Part shown: one piece after another, positions 51,962 through 62,056 of the stretch
Layout of the letters: every line of letters begins with the position of its first letter
How positions within the stretch are numbered: position 1 is the first letter of the stretch
Made by a program: the position numbers and the translations under genes
NCBI GenBank assembly: GCA_963707895.1
Contig: CAVPRS010000002.1
Coordinates: 186,001-250,000, forward strand
Direction: 5' to 3'
Source of the DNA: Fodinibacter sp963707895
Lineage (GTDB): Bacteria; Actinomycetota; Actinomycetes; Actinomycetales; Dermatophilaceae
DNA length: 64,000 nucleotides
Notes under the pieces: generated by a model
The model's input: only the letters and a program-made list of their open reading frames with translations
Database searches by the model: none
Told to the model about the DNA's origin: nothing

Positions 51962-53092
51962 TCAGGAGCGACCGTGCACGAGCTCCTCGGCGAACCGCCG
52001 GGCCAGCTGTCGCCGGCACGGTTCGAGGTCGGTGTCGGCGGCTCGAACGGACGCCGGGCCGACTCCACGGGTCACGACGACGTCGCCCGCGCGCAGCGCC
52101 TCGAGCCGCGCCGCGGTCGGGGCGTGGTCCGCGCCGACCCGCTCGCCGTTGCCCGAGGCCGCCGCCCGTCGACGCGCGAGCTCGTCGGCCGCGGGTCGCT
52201 CGGCGTCGGACATGGCCGCGAACGGGTCGGTGCCCCGTCGCGCCGCCACCTCGGCCGCCACGGTGGCGCGCGGCGGCGGCAGTGTGCTGAGCAGCAGCCC
52301 GACGACGGCCGGTGTTCCCACCAGGGCGGCCGCCCCGCGGTCCGCAGCCAGGCACGACCGAGAGCTGTGGGGCTGCGCGGCCCGCCGGAGGAGGCGCTGC
52401 AGGGCCCGGGCGGGTGCCGCGACCACGGACATCCCGGCGGCCCCGACCGAGGTGGCGACCTCGCGGCGGAACCGCTCACCGGCCAGCTCGTCGCCGGCAC
52501 CCAGCGCACCCATGCCGCTGTCCGACTGCTCGCGGGCCGTCTCGTGCGGCTGGACCATGCCCGTCGGCGAGAGCAGCAGCACCAGCCGGGTCAGCAGGTC
52601 GTCGGCGAGCCGGAACAGGATGCCGGCCGCGCCCCCGCGGCCGTCCCCGCAGGCCAGCACGTGGGCCAGGACGGCCACGCGCTCGTCGCCGTCGAGGGCC
52701 GTCCACTGCGGCAGGCCCACCACGAGCGTCGTGCGCCCGAGGTAGCCCACCGGGACCAGGCTCGTGGAGTAGGTGGTGTCGACGGCGACCGAGTCGGGAC
52801 GACGTGCCGAGGTGGTGTCGGCCACCTCGGCGACCAGCCGGTGGAGCGACGGCGCGTCATCGCCGCTCAGCGGGACGACGTGGGGGCTCGGGCGCGCCGG
52901 ACGGGGCGCCAGCTGCCAGAGCAGGAGCACCCCGATGACCGCCCAGATCACCCGGCTCCACCCGTCGTCGAGCAGCACGAGGACCACCACCGTCACCACG
53001 AGAGCCACGGCGACCGTGACGACGACGGCAGCCAGCGCCACGGCCAGCGACCGCCCGCCACCCGGGGCCGACCCGGTCGCTCCAGCTCCCAT
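51962..53092 (-). CDS. M48-type metallopeptidase-like membrane protein lacking the HExxH motif
   Basis: 376 residues. Two N-terminal hydrophobic helices (about 15-40, 47-60), then a domain laid out like M48 peptidases: SLVPVGYLGRTTLVVGLPQW, LDGDERVAVLAHVLACGDG and DAERPAADELARRR. Where M48 enzymes have HExxH, residues 144-148 read HVLAC, so the catalytic Glu and second His are gone. It cannot be a normal zinc protease and may be a regulatory or structural relative. ATG 53092 is taken over a GTG three codons earlier because of AGAGGGG upstream. Confidence 0.65.
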   Translation of the reverse strand: MGAGATGSAPGGGRSLAVALAAVVVTVAVALVVTVVVLVLLDDGWSRVIWAVIGVLLLWQLAPRPARPSPHVVPLSGDDAPSLHRLVAEVADTTSARRPDSVAVDTTYSTSLVPVGYLGRTTLVVGLPQWTALDGDERVAVLAHVLACGDGRGGAAGILFRLADDLLTRLVLLLSPTGMVQPHETAREQSDSGMGALGAGDELAGERFRREVATSVGAAGMSVVAAPARALQRLLRRAAQPHSSRSCLAADRGAAALVGTPAVVGLLLSTLPPPRATVAAEVAARRGTDPFAAMSDAERPAADELARRRAAASGNGERVGADHAPTAARLEALRAGDVVVTRGVGPASVRAADTDLEPCRRQLARRFAEELVHGRS

Positions 53093-53144
53093 GACCACCA
53101 CCCCTCTGGCGGCGCAGCCTACGCGGGCGGCGAGGCCACGGCGC

Positions 53145-53588
53145 TCAGACGCAGAACTCGTTGCCCTCGGGGTCGCGCATCACCACCCAGTGCACCCCCA
53201 GGTCGGCGTGCTCGGTGAGCCGGGCCGCGCCGAGTGCCTCGAGCCGGGCCACCTCGGCCGCGACCCGCTCGCGCTGCTCGTCGAGCGGCACGGACGGCCC
53301 GCCCCCCGCGAGCAGGTCGACGTGCACGCGGTTCTTGACCGTCTTCGGTTCGGGCACCTTCTGGAAGAAGATGCGCGGGTGGCCCTCGGCCTCGATCGCC
53401 GAGGCGTCGTTCCAGCGCTCTTCGGGCACGTCGTTGGCGGCCAGGAATGCGGGCCAGTCGGCGAAGTCGCCAGGGGGCGCCGGGACGGCGTAGCCGCGCT
53501 CGGCCAGCGCGGACGCCCAGAACTGCGCCAGCGCGCCGGGGTCGGCGGCATCGAAGACGACCTGGATGGGTGCTGTGGATCGGTCCAT
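53145..53588 (-). CDS. VOC/glyoxalase-like domain protein
   Basis: 147 residues, single vicinal-oxygen-chelate unit of the kind common in actinobacteria: IQVVFDAADPGALAQFWASA, IFFQKVPEPKTVKNRVHVDL and VMRDPEGNEFCV at the end. The His in HVDL and Glu in NEFC are the metal ligands kept from glyoxalases. Function unknown. CAGACT lies 6 nt before the ATG. Confidence 0.88.
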   Translation of the reverse strand: MDRSTAPIQVVFDAADPGALAQFWASALAERGYAVPAPPGDFADWPAFLAANDVPEERWNDASAIEAEGHPRIFFQKVPEPKTVKNRVHVDLLAGGGPSVPLDEQRERVAAEVARLEALGAARLTEHADLGVHWVVMRDPEGNEFCV

Positions 53589-53727
53589 CCGGGCAGTCTG
53601 CCGCGGGCCGCCGACAGGCACCGGCTCGAGCACCCGACCGAAGGAGTTCCGTACGGGGCCGGCCCCCCGCTACCATCGTCGGTTCGCCGGTATGCGAACC
53701 CACCCAGTCCAGAGAGGCGGCTCCGCC

Positions 53728-55779
53728 ATGCCCACGCCGACCGCCACCCCCACCAGCCCCGGCGTCGACCCGGTGCTCACCGCCGAGCAGGCCCACCTCG
53801 AGCACGCCCGCGACCAGCTGCGCCGGATGCGCGAGGCCACCGACCGGCTCGACGCCGCCAAGGCCACCGACGCCTGGACGAGCGAGCTGCTCGGGCGCGT
53901 GCTGGCCCGTCGGGTCGCCTCGCTGCAGGACGACCCGCGCACCACCTTGTTCTTCGGTCGGATCGACACCCGCACCGAGCACGGCGAGGAGACCTTCCAC
54001 ATCGGGCGGCGCCACGTCAGCGACGACGGCGGCGACCCGGTGGTCGTCGACTGGCGGGCACCCATCTCCACCGCCTTCTACCGGGCCTCCCCCACCGAGC
54101 CGATGGGGGTCGACCTGCGCCGGCGGTTCGGCGTGGACCGCGGACGGCTCACGGCCTACGAGGACGAGCACCTCACCCGCGGCGACGGCGCCGACCACAG
54201 CGCCATCCTCGCCGCGGAGATCGAGCGCCCCCGATCCGGCCCGATGCGCGACATCGTGTCGACCATCCAGCCGGAGCAGGACGAGATCGTGCGCAGCGAC
54301 ATCGGCACCAGCATCTGCGTCCAGGGTGCGCCCGGCACGGGCAAGACGGCGGTCGGCCTGCACCGCGCGGCCTGGCTGCTCTACTCCTTCCGCGCCCAGC
54401 TCGACCGCTCCGGTGTGCTCGTCGTCGGCCCCAACCGGGCCTTCCTCGACCACATCGGCGCCGTGCTGCCCTCCCTCGGCGAGGTGCGCGTCGGGCACGC
54501 CACCATCGACACCCTGCTCGAGCACGGCCGGGTCCGGGCCGTGGACCCCACCGACGTCGCCCTGCTCAAGGGCGACGCACGGATGGCCGAGGTGCTGCAC
54601 CGGGCGGTCTGGGCGAACGTCGGCCGCGCCGAGGAGGCTCTCGTCGTCCCCCGCGGCTCGCGTCGCTGGCGGGTGCCCGCCCACGAGGTCCGCGACGACG
54701 TCGACGCGCTCGTCGCCCGCGGGGTGCGCTACTCCGCCGCCCGGCAGCTGCTGCCCCAGCGGCTGGCCCACCAGGTGCTGCTGCAGATGGAGCGCTCCGG
54801 CGACTCCCCCGACGACCGGGTGCAGGACACCGTCGCCCGCTCGGCGCCGGTCACCGCGTACGTCCGCGCTCTGTGGCCGGCGCTCGACCCGGCCGGCGTC
54901 CTCTTCCGCCTCCTGAGCGACGCCGCGGCGCTCGCCGCCGCCGCGGACGGCATCCTCACCGACGACGAGCAACGGCTGCTCTCGTGGGACAGCCCGCCGC
55001 GCACGAAGGGTGCCGCCCGCTGGACGCGGGCCGACATGGCGCTCCTCGACGAGGCCGCCGACCTGCTCGACCGCACCCCGAGCCTGGGGCACGTGGTGCT
55101 CGACGAGGCCCAGGACCTCTCGCCCATGCAGCTGCGCGCCGTCGGTCGTCGCGCCTCGACCGGGTCGCTCACCGTGCTCGGCGACATCGCCCAGGGCACG
55201 ACGCCGTGGGCCACCGCGTCCTGGGACACCGCGATGGGCCACCTCGGGCGCCCGGGGCACGAGCTCGTCGTGCTCGACCGCGGCTTCCGCGTGCCGGGCC
55301 TGGTCATCGAGTTCGCCGCACGCCTGCTGCCGCACATGGCGCCCGGCCTCGGGGCTCCGACCTCGGTGCGCGACAACCCCGGTCGGCTCACCATCGTGCC
55401 CACCAGCGCGGACGGAAGGGACGCCGCCGTCGTGGATGCGGTGCGCGCGGCGGTCGGCGTCCCCGGCTCGGTCGGCGTCATCATCCCGGATGCCGCCACC
55501 GCCGCGACCAGCGCGGCCCTGACCGCCGCCGGGGTGCCGCACGGGCGGCTCGACGCCGACCACGGCGACGACGAGGACCGCCAGGTGGAGCTCGTACCGG
55601 CGAGCATCGCCAAGGGCCTCGAGTTCGACCGTGTCGTGGTGGTCGAGCCGGCCGCCATCGCGGCCGCGGAGCCGGACGAGCGGACCGGGCTGCGGCGGCT
55701 CTACGTCGTGCTGACCCGCGCGGTCTCGGAGCTCACCGTCGTGCACGCCGAGCCGCTGCCGCAGCCGTTGCGGGCCTGA
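53728..55779 (+). CDS. helD: HelD-type RNA polymerase recycling ATPase (UvrD/IV-like)
   Basis: 683 residues. The N-terminal antiparallel coiled coil (AHLEHARDQLRRMREATDRL ...) enters the polymerase secondary channel in known HelD proteins. Walker A GAPGTGKT (200-207), VVLDEAQDLSP, LGDIAQGTTPWAT and SIAKGLEFDRVVVVEP are helicase superfamily 1 motifs; the C-terminal LRRLYVVLTRAVSEL completes them. HelD clears stalled RNA polymerase and, in some actinobacteria, gives rifampicin tolerance. ATG 53728 follows AGAGAGGCGG. Confidence 0.88.
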   Translation: MPTPTATPTSPGVDPVLTAEQAHLEHARDQLRRMREATDRLDAAKATDAWTSELLGRVLARRVASLQDDPRTTLFFGRIDTRTEHGEETFHIGRRHVSDDGGDPVVVDWRAPISTAFYRASPTEPMGVDLRRRFGVDRGRLTAYEDEHLTRGDGADHSAILAAEIERPRSGPMRDIVSTIQPEQDEIVRSDIGTSICVQGAPGTGKTAVGLHRAAWLLYSFRAQLDRSGVLVVGPNRAFLDHIGAVLPSLGEVRVGHATIDTLLEHGRVRAVDPTDVALLKGDARMAEVLHRAVWANVGRAEEALVVPRGSRRWRVPAHEVRDDVDALVARGVRYSAARQLLPQRLAHQVLLQMERSGDSPDDRVQDTVARSAPVTAYVRALWPALDPAGVLFRLLSDAAALAAAADGILTDDEQRLLSWDSPPRTKGAARWTRADMALLDEAADLLDRTPSLGHVVLDEAQDLSPMQLRAVGRRASTGSLTVLGDIAQGTTPWATASWDTAMGHLGRPGHELVVLDRGFRVPGLVIEFAARLLPHMAPGLGAPTSVRDNPGRLTIVPTSADGRDAAVVDAVRAAVGVPGSVGVIIPDAATAATSAALTAAGVPHGRLDADHGDDEDRQVELVPASIAKGLEFDRVVVVEPAAIAAAEPDERTGLRRLYVVLTRAVSELTVVHAEPLPQPLRA

Positions 55780-55791
55780 CCGGCGGCCGGC

Positions 55792-56037
55792 TCAGCCGGC
55801 GTCCTCCAGCGGGTGGCCGGAATCGGACGAGGCGGCCAGCCCGCGCACGAGCACGTCGACGAGGTGCGGCACCTCGGTCGAGTCGACCTGCACCGTGCCC
55901 ACGCAGGTGTTGCCGCGCCAGATCGACAGCACGACGAGGCCGTGCTCCGGGTGCCACGAGACGCGCAGCGCCCGCTCGCCGCCGCGGGCGTCGACGACGA
56001 CCTCACCACGGATCGGGAGCGGGGACACGGCGGCCAT
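55792..56037 (-). CDS. Small conserved hypothetical protein
   Basis: 81 residues with alternating strands (EVVVDARGGERALRVSWHPE, GLVVLSIWRGNTCVGTVQVD) and a C-terminal helix (VPHLVDVLVRGL). Not assigned to a known family. Coding is supported by third-position GC and a beta-rich, protein-like pattern. Convergent with helD; the 12-nt gap holds GCCGGC-tca-GCCGGC. Upstream 59 nt to the lpdA end. Confidence 0.7.
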   Translation of the reverse strand: MAAVSPLPIRGEVVVDARGGERALRVSWHPEHGLVVLSIWRGNTCVGTVQVDSTEVPHLVDVLVRGLAASSDSGHPLEDAG

Positions 56038-56096
56038 GACCCATGATCACCCTGGACGCCCCGGTGCGCCAGCCCGTGTGGGGTGGTGCGGTCGGC

Positions 56097-57494
<1,398 letters not shown>

Positions 57495-57500
57495 GGCGCC

Positions 57501-57506
57501 AGCCTA
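57501..57506 (-). promoter_or_regulatory. -10 box of lpdA
   Basis: TAGGCT on the minus strand, 6 nt before ATG 57494; leaderless. So lpdA is not simply the end of the mre operon. Confidence 0.6.
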
Positions 57507-57526
57507 TCCGGCGGCGTGAGGCCTCC

Positions 57527-59545
57527 TCACCGGAGGCCGCGCAGCGTCTCGTGCACCGCCCGGGCGACCGGTGCGGCAGTGCGCGCACCCGGCCCGCCCT
57601 GGGCCACGACGACCGAGACGACCCACTTCGGCGCGTTCGCCGGGGCGTACGACACGAACCACGAGGTGTCGCGCTTGCCGACCACCTCGCCGGTGCCCGT
57701 CTTGCCCGCGACCGGCCAGCCCGGCATGGAGCGGAACTGGCTGCGCACGCTGCCCTGGGTCACGGCATCCCGCAGCGCGGCCTGCAGGTAGGAGTCGACG
57801 CGCGCGCCGAGGGGGGCCCTGCGCCTGCGGCCCGCCTCGACGGCCTCGCCCTCGCCGGTCGCCGGGTCGACGACCGTGGACCCGACGCGCGGGGTGACGA
57901 CCGTGCCGCCGTTGGCGATCGCGGCATACATGACGGCGACCTGCAGCGGTGTGACGCCGACGTCGCCCTGGCCGATCGAGAAGTTCGCGGCGTCGCCGGG
58001 GCGCAGGAGGTAGCCGCTGTCGCAGTTCTCGACCGCGATCTCCTTGAGGTAGGCGCCCTGCTTCCGGTCGCCGACCTCGGGGTAGCCCGTGCGGGCTCGG
58101 CGGCACGACTCGGCCTTCGTGGCCTCCCACGACGCCTTCTTCCAGGCTCGGTCGGGGATGCGTCCCGCCGCCTCGCCGGGCAGGTCGATGCCGGTTCGCG
58201 ACCCGAGGCCGAGCCCGGTGGAGACGGCGACGAACGGGTCGCGCGCGTCGCTGGTGGCGGAGAACCCGCCCTGCGCCTGCCACGACCGGTAGGCCACCGC
58301 GTAGAAGACGGTGTCGCACGAGATCTGGATGGCCTTGCGGAAGCTGATCAGCCCCCGACCGCGGGTCTCGTGGTTGTGGAAGACGCGGTCGCCGATGCGG
58401 TAGGCCGTCGGGCAGTCGTAGCTGCCGTCGAGGGGGTTGCCGGCCCGCACGGCGGCGGCCACCGACGCCGGCTTCATCGTGCTCGCGGGGGCCAGCTCGA
58501 CCCCGATCGCGCGGGACAGCAGCGGGGTGCCGGCCGTGGTCGCGGTGAGAGCGGCGTAGTCGGCCTGCGAGATGCCCCCGGTCCAGATGTTCGGGTCGTA
58601 TGACGGCGCGCTGGCGAGCGCGGCGACGGCCCCCGAGCGCGGGTCGAGCACGACGACGGCCCCCGAGTCGGCGGGCCAGCCGCGCTTGCGTGCCTTGGCC
58701 ATCTGGGTCGCCAGGGCCCGCTCGGCGGCGGCCTGGACGCGCACGTCGAGCGAGGTGACCAGGTCGCGCCCCGGGACCGGCGCGGTGCGCGAGACGACAC
58801 CGGTCACGAGCCCGCGGGCGTCGACGGCGACGACGGTTCGACCCGGCACCCCGCGCAGCACGGCGTCGTACTGCTGCTCCAGGCCCGACCGGCCGACGAG
58901 GTCGTCGGCCACCAGGGCTCGGTCGCCGCCCACCTCGTCGGAGCGCACCTGACCCAGGTAGCCCAGTGCCTGGGCCGCGCTGACGCCGAGTGGCCGCGGG
59001 TAGACGCGCACCGGCTGCGACTCGACGGCCACCCCCGGGAACCGGGTCGGCTGCTCGACGAGGGAGAGTGCCCGGGTCGGGTCGACGTCCTCCGCGAGCG
59101 GGACCGGCACCTGCGGCGAGCCGGCCCAGCAGGCCGGCGCGGCCGGCGCACCCCTCTCGCCGCAGAGCCAGGTGCGGCCGAGCAGATCGGCGGCGGGCAG
59201 GCCCAGGACGGAGGCGACGTCGCGCACCTCGGAGGCGCCGCGGTCGGGCCGGTCGGCGATGACCCGGCGCTCGATGGTCACCACGGTGCTGGCACGGTTG
59301 TCGGCGAGCACCCGGCCCTCGCGGTCGAGGATGCGCCCCCGGAGCGCCGGAACGACGAGGGTGCGGGTGTCGAGGGCCGATGCCGCTGCTCGGAAGTCGT
59401 CGTGCCCGACGAGCTGCACCTGGCCCAGGCGGCCGACCAGGGCGGCGAACCCCACCGCGACGAGGAGGACGACGGCGAGGAAGCGACCCTGGTGCGGGCT
59501 GGTCCTGCGGCCCCCCACCCGCGAGGTACCCGCCCGCCGCCTCAT
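57527..59545 (-). CDS. mrdA: Penicillin-binding protein 2 (peptidoglycan transpeptidase)
   Basis: 672 residues, class B PBP. A basic cytoplasmic tail and one membrane helix (about 22-40), the PBP dimerisation domain with RGRILDREGRVLADN, then the transpeptidase: STMK (355-358), SCD (409-411) and KTGTGEV near 620. A 6-Cys pattern (including WLCGERG and PACWAG near 127-140) adds likely disulfides in the dimerisation domain. Crosslinks wall in the elongation complex with MreBCD. ATG overlaps the mreD stop (ATGA). Confidence 0.95.
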   Translation of the reverse strand: MRRRAGTSRVGGRRTSPHQGRFLAVVLLVAVGFAALVGRLGQVQLVGHDDFRAAASALDTRTLVVPALRGRILDREGRVLADNRASTVVTIERRVIADRPDRGASEVRDVASVLGLPAADLLGRTWLCGERGAPAAPACWAGSPQVPVPLAEDVDPTRALSLVEQPTRFPGVAVESQPVRVYPRPLGVSAAQALGYLGQVRSDEVGGDRALVADDLVGRSGLEQQYDAVLRGVPGRTVVAVDARGLVTGVVSRTAPVPGRDLVTSLDVRVQAAAERALATQMAKARKRGWPADSGAVVVLDPRSGAVAALASAPSYDPNIWTGGISQADYAALTATTAGTPLLSRAIGVELAPASTMKPASVAAAVRAGNPLDGSYDCPTAYRIGDRVFHNHETRGRGLISFRKAIQISCDTVFYAVAYRSWQAQGGFSATSDARDPFVAVSTGLGLGSRTGIDLPGEAAGRIPDRAWKKASWEATKAESCRRARTGYPEVGDRKQGAYLKEIAVENCDSGYLLRPGDAANFSIGQGDVGVTPLQVAVMYAAIANGGTVVTPRVGSTVVDPATGEGEAVEAGRRRRAPLGARVDSYLQAALRDAVTQGSVRSQFRSMPGWPVAGKTGTGEVVGKRDTSWFVSYAPANAPKWVVSVVVAQGGPGARTAAPVARAVHETLRGLR

Positions 59546-60033
59546 CCGTACCTCCGGCGCGCGAGGCCGCGCTCCCCCGCGACGACGAGCGGCACCACGA
59601 CGGCAGCCACGGTGGCGGTGAGCAGGCACTGCACGGCGGACGCCACGAGGTCGACAGGGGCGCCCACGGCCAGTGCGGCCAGCACCCCCATGCCCTCGAC
59701 CACCGCCGAGGCACCCAGGGCGACGACGGCGACGCGTGGCGCGGCGACCGGACCCTCGAGGCGCGCACGGCCCGCGAGCGCGCCGGCGACGGCGTAGGTG
59801 AGGGCCTGGACGCCGAGGTGGGTCGACCCGGGCGGGACGAGGTCGAGCAGCCAGCCGGCGGCCAGGCCGACGGCTGCCCCCGCCACGGGGCCGCGCAGCA
59901 GCGCCCAGGCCACGACGAGCACGAGCACGAGGTCCGGCACGACCGCGACGTGACGCGCCCCCAGGGTCACGACCAGCAGCACCGCCGCCAGCACCGTCAG
60001 GCCCCGGAGCAGGCCGGCCACCGGGGCGCTCAC
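59542..60033 (-). CDS. mreD: Rod shape-determining protein MreD
   Basis: 163 residues, five to six membrane helices, poorly conserved as is usual. PDLVLVLVVAWALLRGPVAG, GWLLDLVPPGSTHLGVQALT are MreD features. GTG start overlaps the mreC stop, and the stop overlaps mrdA, so translation is coupled through the whole block. Confidence 0.92.
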   Translation of the reverse strand: MSAPVAGLLRGLTVLAAVLLVVTLGARHVAVVPDLVLVLVVAWALLRGPVAGAAVGLAAGWLLDLVPPGSTHLGVQALTYAVAGALAGRARLEGPVAAPRVAVVALGASAVVEGMGVLAALAVGAPVDLVASAVQCLLTATVAAVVVPLVVAGERGLARRRYG

Positions 60034-60905
60034 CCGGTGCCCGTCGCAACCGGTCGGGGTGCGGTGCGGCCCGAGGTGAGCACCACCGCCACGACGTCGA
60101 GCGAGGTCGTGTCGACGGCGGGGGTCACCGTGCCGGTGGGCGCCAGCTGCCCGACACCGAGGTGCACGGAGGTCACCGTGCCGACCGGGAGGCCGGGCAC
60201 GAACGGGCGTCCGCCGACGCTGCCGAGGGTGGTGACGACGTCACCCGTGGTGGCGGCACCGCGCTCGACCAGCGCGAACGAGAGCATTCCCGGCGCCGGG
60301 CGGGCGCCGCCCGACACCGCGGCACCCGAGGCCTCACCGAGCACACCGCGGGGGCCGACCCGTACGCCCACGGTGAGGTCGGCGCTGCCGAGCAGCAGCA
60401 CGTCGGCGGTCCACGGGGCGACCGACACGACTCGGCCGACCAGGCCCTGCGCGGCGACCACGGTGCGGTCGACCTCGACGCCGTCGCGCGACCCCACGTC
60501 GATGGTGACCCGCTCCGGACCGCCCGGGCCCGAGGCGCCGACCGCCACGACCCGCGCCGGGACCAGACGGGCTCCCGCAAGTGCCGGCTGTTCGAGGATG
60601 CCGGCCGTGCCGTGCAGGGCCGCCACCTCACGTTGCGCCGCGGCCAGGCGGGTGGCCAGGGCGGTCTGCTCGGCCCGAGTGGTCGAGACCTCGTCGTCGC
60701 CCGGTCCGACGAGGCGTTCGAGCGGTCCGAGCGCGGCGGCGGCGGCGGTGCGCACCGGCTCGAGCCCGGCGGCGCCCGACGCCCCGACGGCCACGACGAG
60801 GCCGGTGAGCACGAGGGCCACCGTGAGCAGGCGGCGCGAGCGCGTCGAGGCCACCCGCCCGGCCGTGGTGGGTCCTCGGCCGGGTGGTGTGCGCTTGACG
60901 TGCAT
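60030..60905 (-). CDS. mreC: Cell shape-determining protein MreC
   Basis: 291 residues. Basic tail, one membrane helix (about 27-47), a coiled coil (about 75-97) and the beta-domain with VVAVGASGPGGPERVTIDVG, SRDGVEVDRTVVAAQGLVGR and GLPVGTVTSV. Scaffold for the elongation complex on the outer face of the membrane. Starts 2 nt after the mreB stop. Confidence 0.95.
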   Translation of the reverse strand: MHVKRTPPGRGPTTAGRVASTRSRRLLTVALVLTGLVVAVGASGAAGLEPVRTAAAAALGPLERLVGPGDDEVSTTRAEQTALATRLAAAQREVAALHGTAGILEQPALAGARLVPARVVAVGASGPGGPERVTIDVGSRDGVEVDRTVVAAQGLVGRVVSVAPWTADVLLLGSADLTVGVRVGPRGVLGEASGAAVSGGARPAPGMLSFALVERGAATTGDVVTTLGSVGGRPFVPGLPVGTVTSVHLGVGQLAPTGTVTPAVDTTSLDVVAVVLTSGRTAPRPVATGTG

Positions 60906-60907
60906 GG

Positions 60908-61942
60908 TCAGTGGCGCCGGTTGTCGACGAGGACGCGCTCGAGGGTGCTGAACTCCTCGACGCACCGGCCGGCGCCGCGCGCGACCGCGTGCAGGGGGTC
61001 GTCGGCGGCGTGCACGGGCACGCCCAGCTCGTGGCTGAGCCTCTCGTCGAGCCCGCGGATCAGGGCGCCCCCACCCGTGAGGGCGATGCCGCGGTCGACG
61101 ACGTCCCCGGCCAGCTCGGGCGGGCACACGTCGAGCACGGTGCGCACCAGCTCGACGATCTGCACCAGCGGGGTCTCGATCGCCCGTCGCACCTCCGCGG
61201 AGCCGATCGACACGGTCTTCGGCAGACCGGTCACGAGGTCGCGGCCGCGCACCCGCTCGGTGAGCTCCTCGCGCAGCGGGAACGCGGAGCCGGCCCCGAT
61301 CTTCAGGTCCTCGGCGCTGCGCTCCCCCAGGAGCAGGGAGTACTCGCTCTTGACGTGGGCCACGAGGGCGTCGTCGATCTCGTCGCCGCCGATCCGCACG
61401 GTGCGCGAGGTGACGATGCCGCCGAGGCTGAGGATGGCGACGTCGGTGGTGCCGCCGCCGACGTCGACGACCATCGACGCGCGGGTCTCCTCGACCGGCA
61501 GCCCGGCGCCGATCGCGGCCGCCATGGTCTCCTCGATGACGTAGACCCGCCGGGCGCCCGAGCGCAGGGTGGCGTCCTCGAGGGCCCGCCGCTCCACCCC
61601 GGTGATGTCGCTCGGCACGCAGACGACGACGCGCGGCCGGACCAGCCGCGACGGCGCGACCTGCTCGACGAACCAGCGGATCATCCGCTCGGTGACGTCG
61701 GCGTCGGAGATGACCCCGTCGCGCAGCGGACGCACGGCGGTGACCGACTCGGGGGTGCGGCCGAGCATCTCCTTGGCCCGGTGCCCGGCGGCCAGGAGCT
61801 GGCTGGTCCCCGTGCGCACCGCGACGACCGACGGCTCGTCGAGCACGACGCCGCGGCCGCGCTCGTAGATGACCGTGTTGGCCGTGCCGAGGTCGATCGC
61901 GAGGTCCCTGCCCCGCACCCACCCGGACGCCCAGCCGCTCAT
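60908..61942 (-). CDS. mreB: Actin-like cell shape protein MreB
   Basis: 344 residues. Phosphate loops DLGTANTVIYERGRG and DVGGGTTDVAILSLGG; VIEETMAAAIGAGLPV and LTGGGALIRGLDERL are typical. Polymerises under the membrane and directs lateral wall synthesis. First gene of mreBCD-mrdA. Leaderless start: TAGCCT lies 6 nt before the ATG. Confidence 0.97.
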   Translation of the reverse strand: MSGWASGWVRGRDLAIDLGTANTVIYERGRGVVLDEPSVVAVRTGTSQLLAAGHRAKEMLGRTPESVTAVRPLRDGVISDADVTERMIRWFVEQVAPSRLVRPRVVVCVPSDITGVERRALEDATLRSGARRVYVIEETMAAAIGAGLPVEETRASMVVDVGGGTTDVAILSLGGIVTSRTVRIGGDEIDDALVAHVKSEYSLLLGERSAEDLKIGAGSAFPLREELTERVRGRDLVTGLPKTVSIGSAEVRRAIETPLVQIVELVRTVLDVCPPELAGDVVDRGIALTGGGALIRGLDERLSHELGVPVHAADDPLHAVARGAGRCVEEFSTLERVLVDNRRH

Positions 61943-61948
61943 GTCAGC

Positions 61949-61954
61949 AGGCTA
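61949..61954 (-). promoter_or_regulatory. -10 box of mreBCD-mrdA
   Basis: TAGCCT on the minus strand, 6 nt before ATG 61942; leaderless. Confidence 0.6.
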
Positions 61955-62056
61955 GGTCGGTGGGTCCGCGTGGTCGGGGTGCCGCGCCGAGGTCGGCCCG
62001 GATGACGGGGCTCGGGTGGGGTGGTCGGGGCGGACGCGCTCTGGGATCGTGGGCCG

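Noticed and set aside
51962..53092. Active M48 zinc protease
   Set aside because: HExxH is replaced by HVLAC at residues 144-148.
52773..56039. 1088-codon plus-strand frame
   Set aside because: Low-complexity Arg/Pro/Ala translation; helD in another frame has all conserved motifs.
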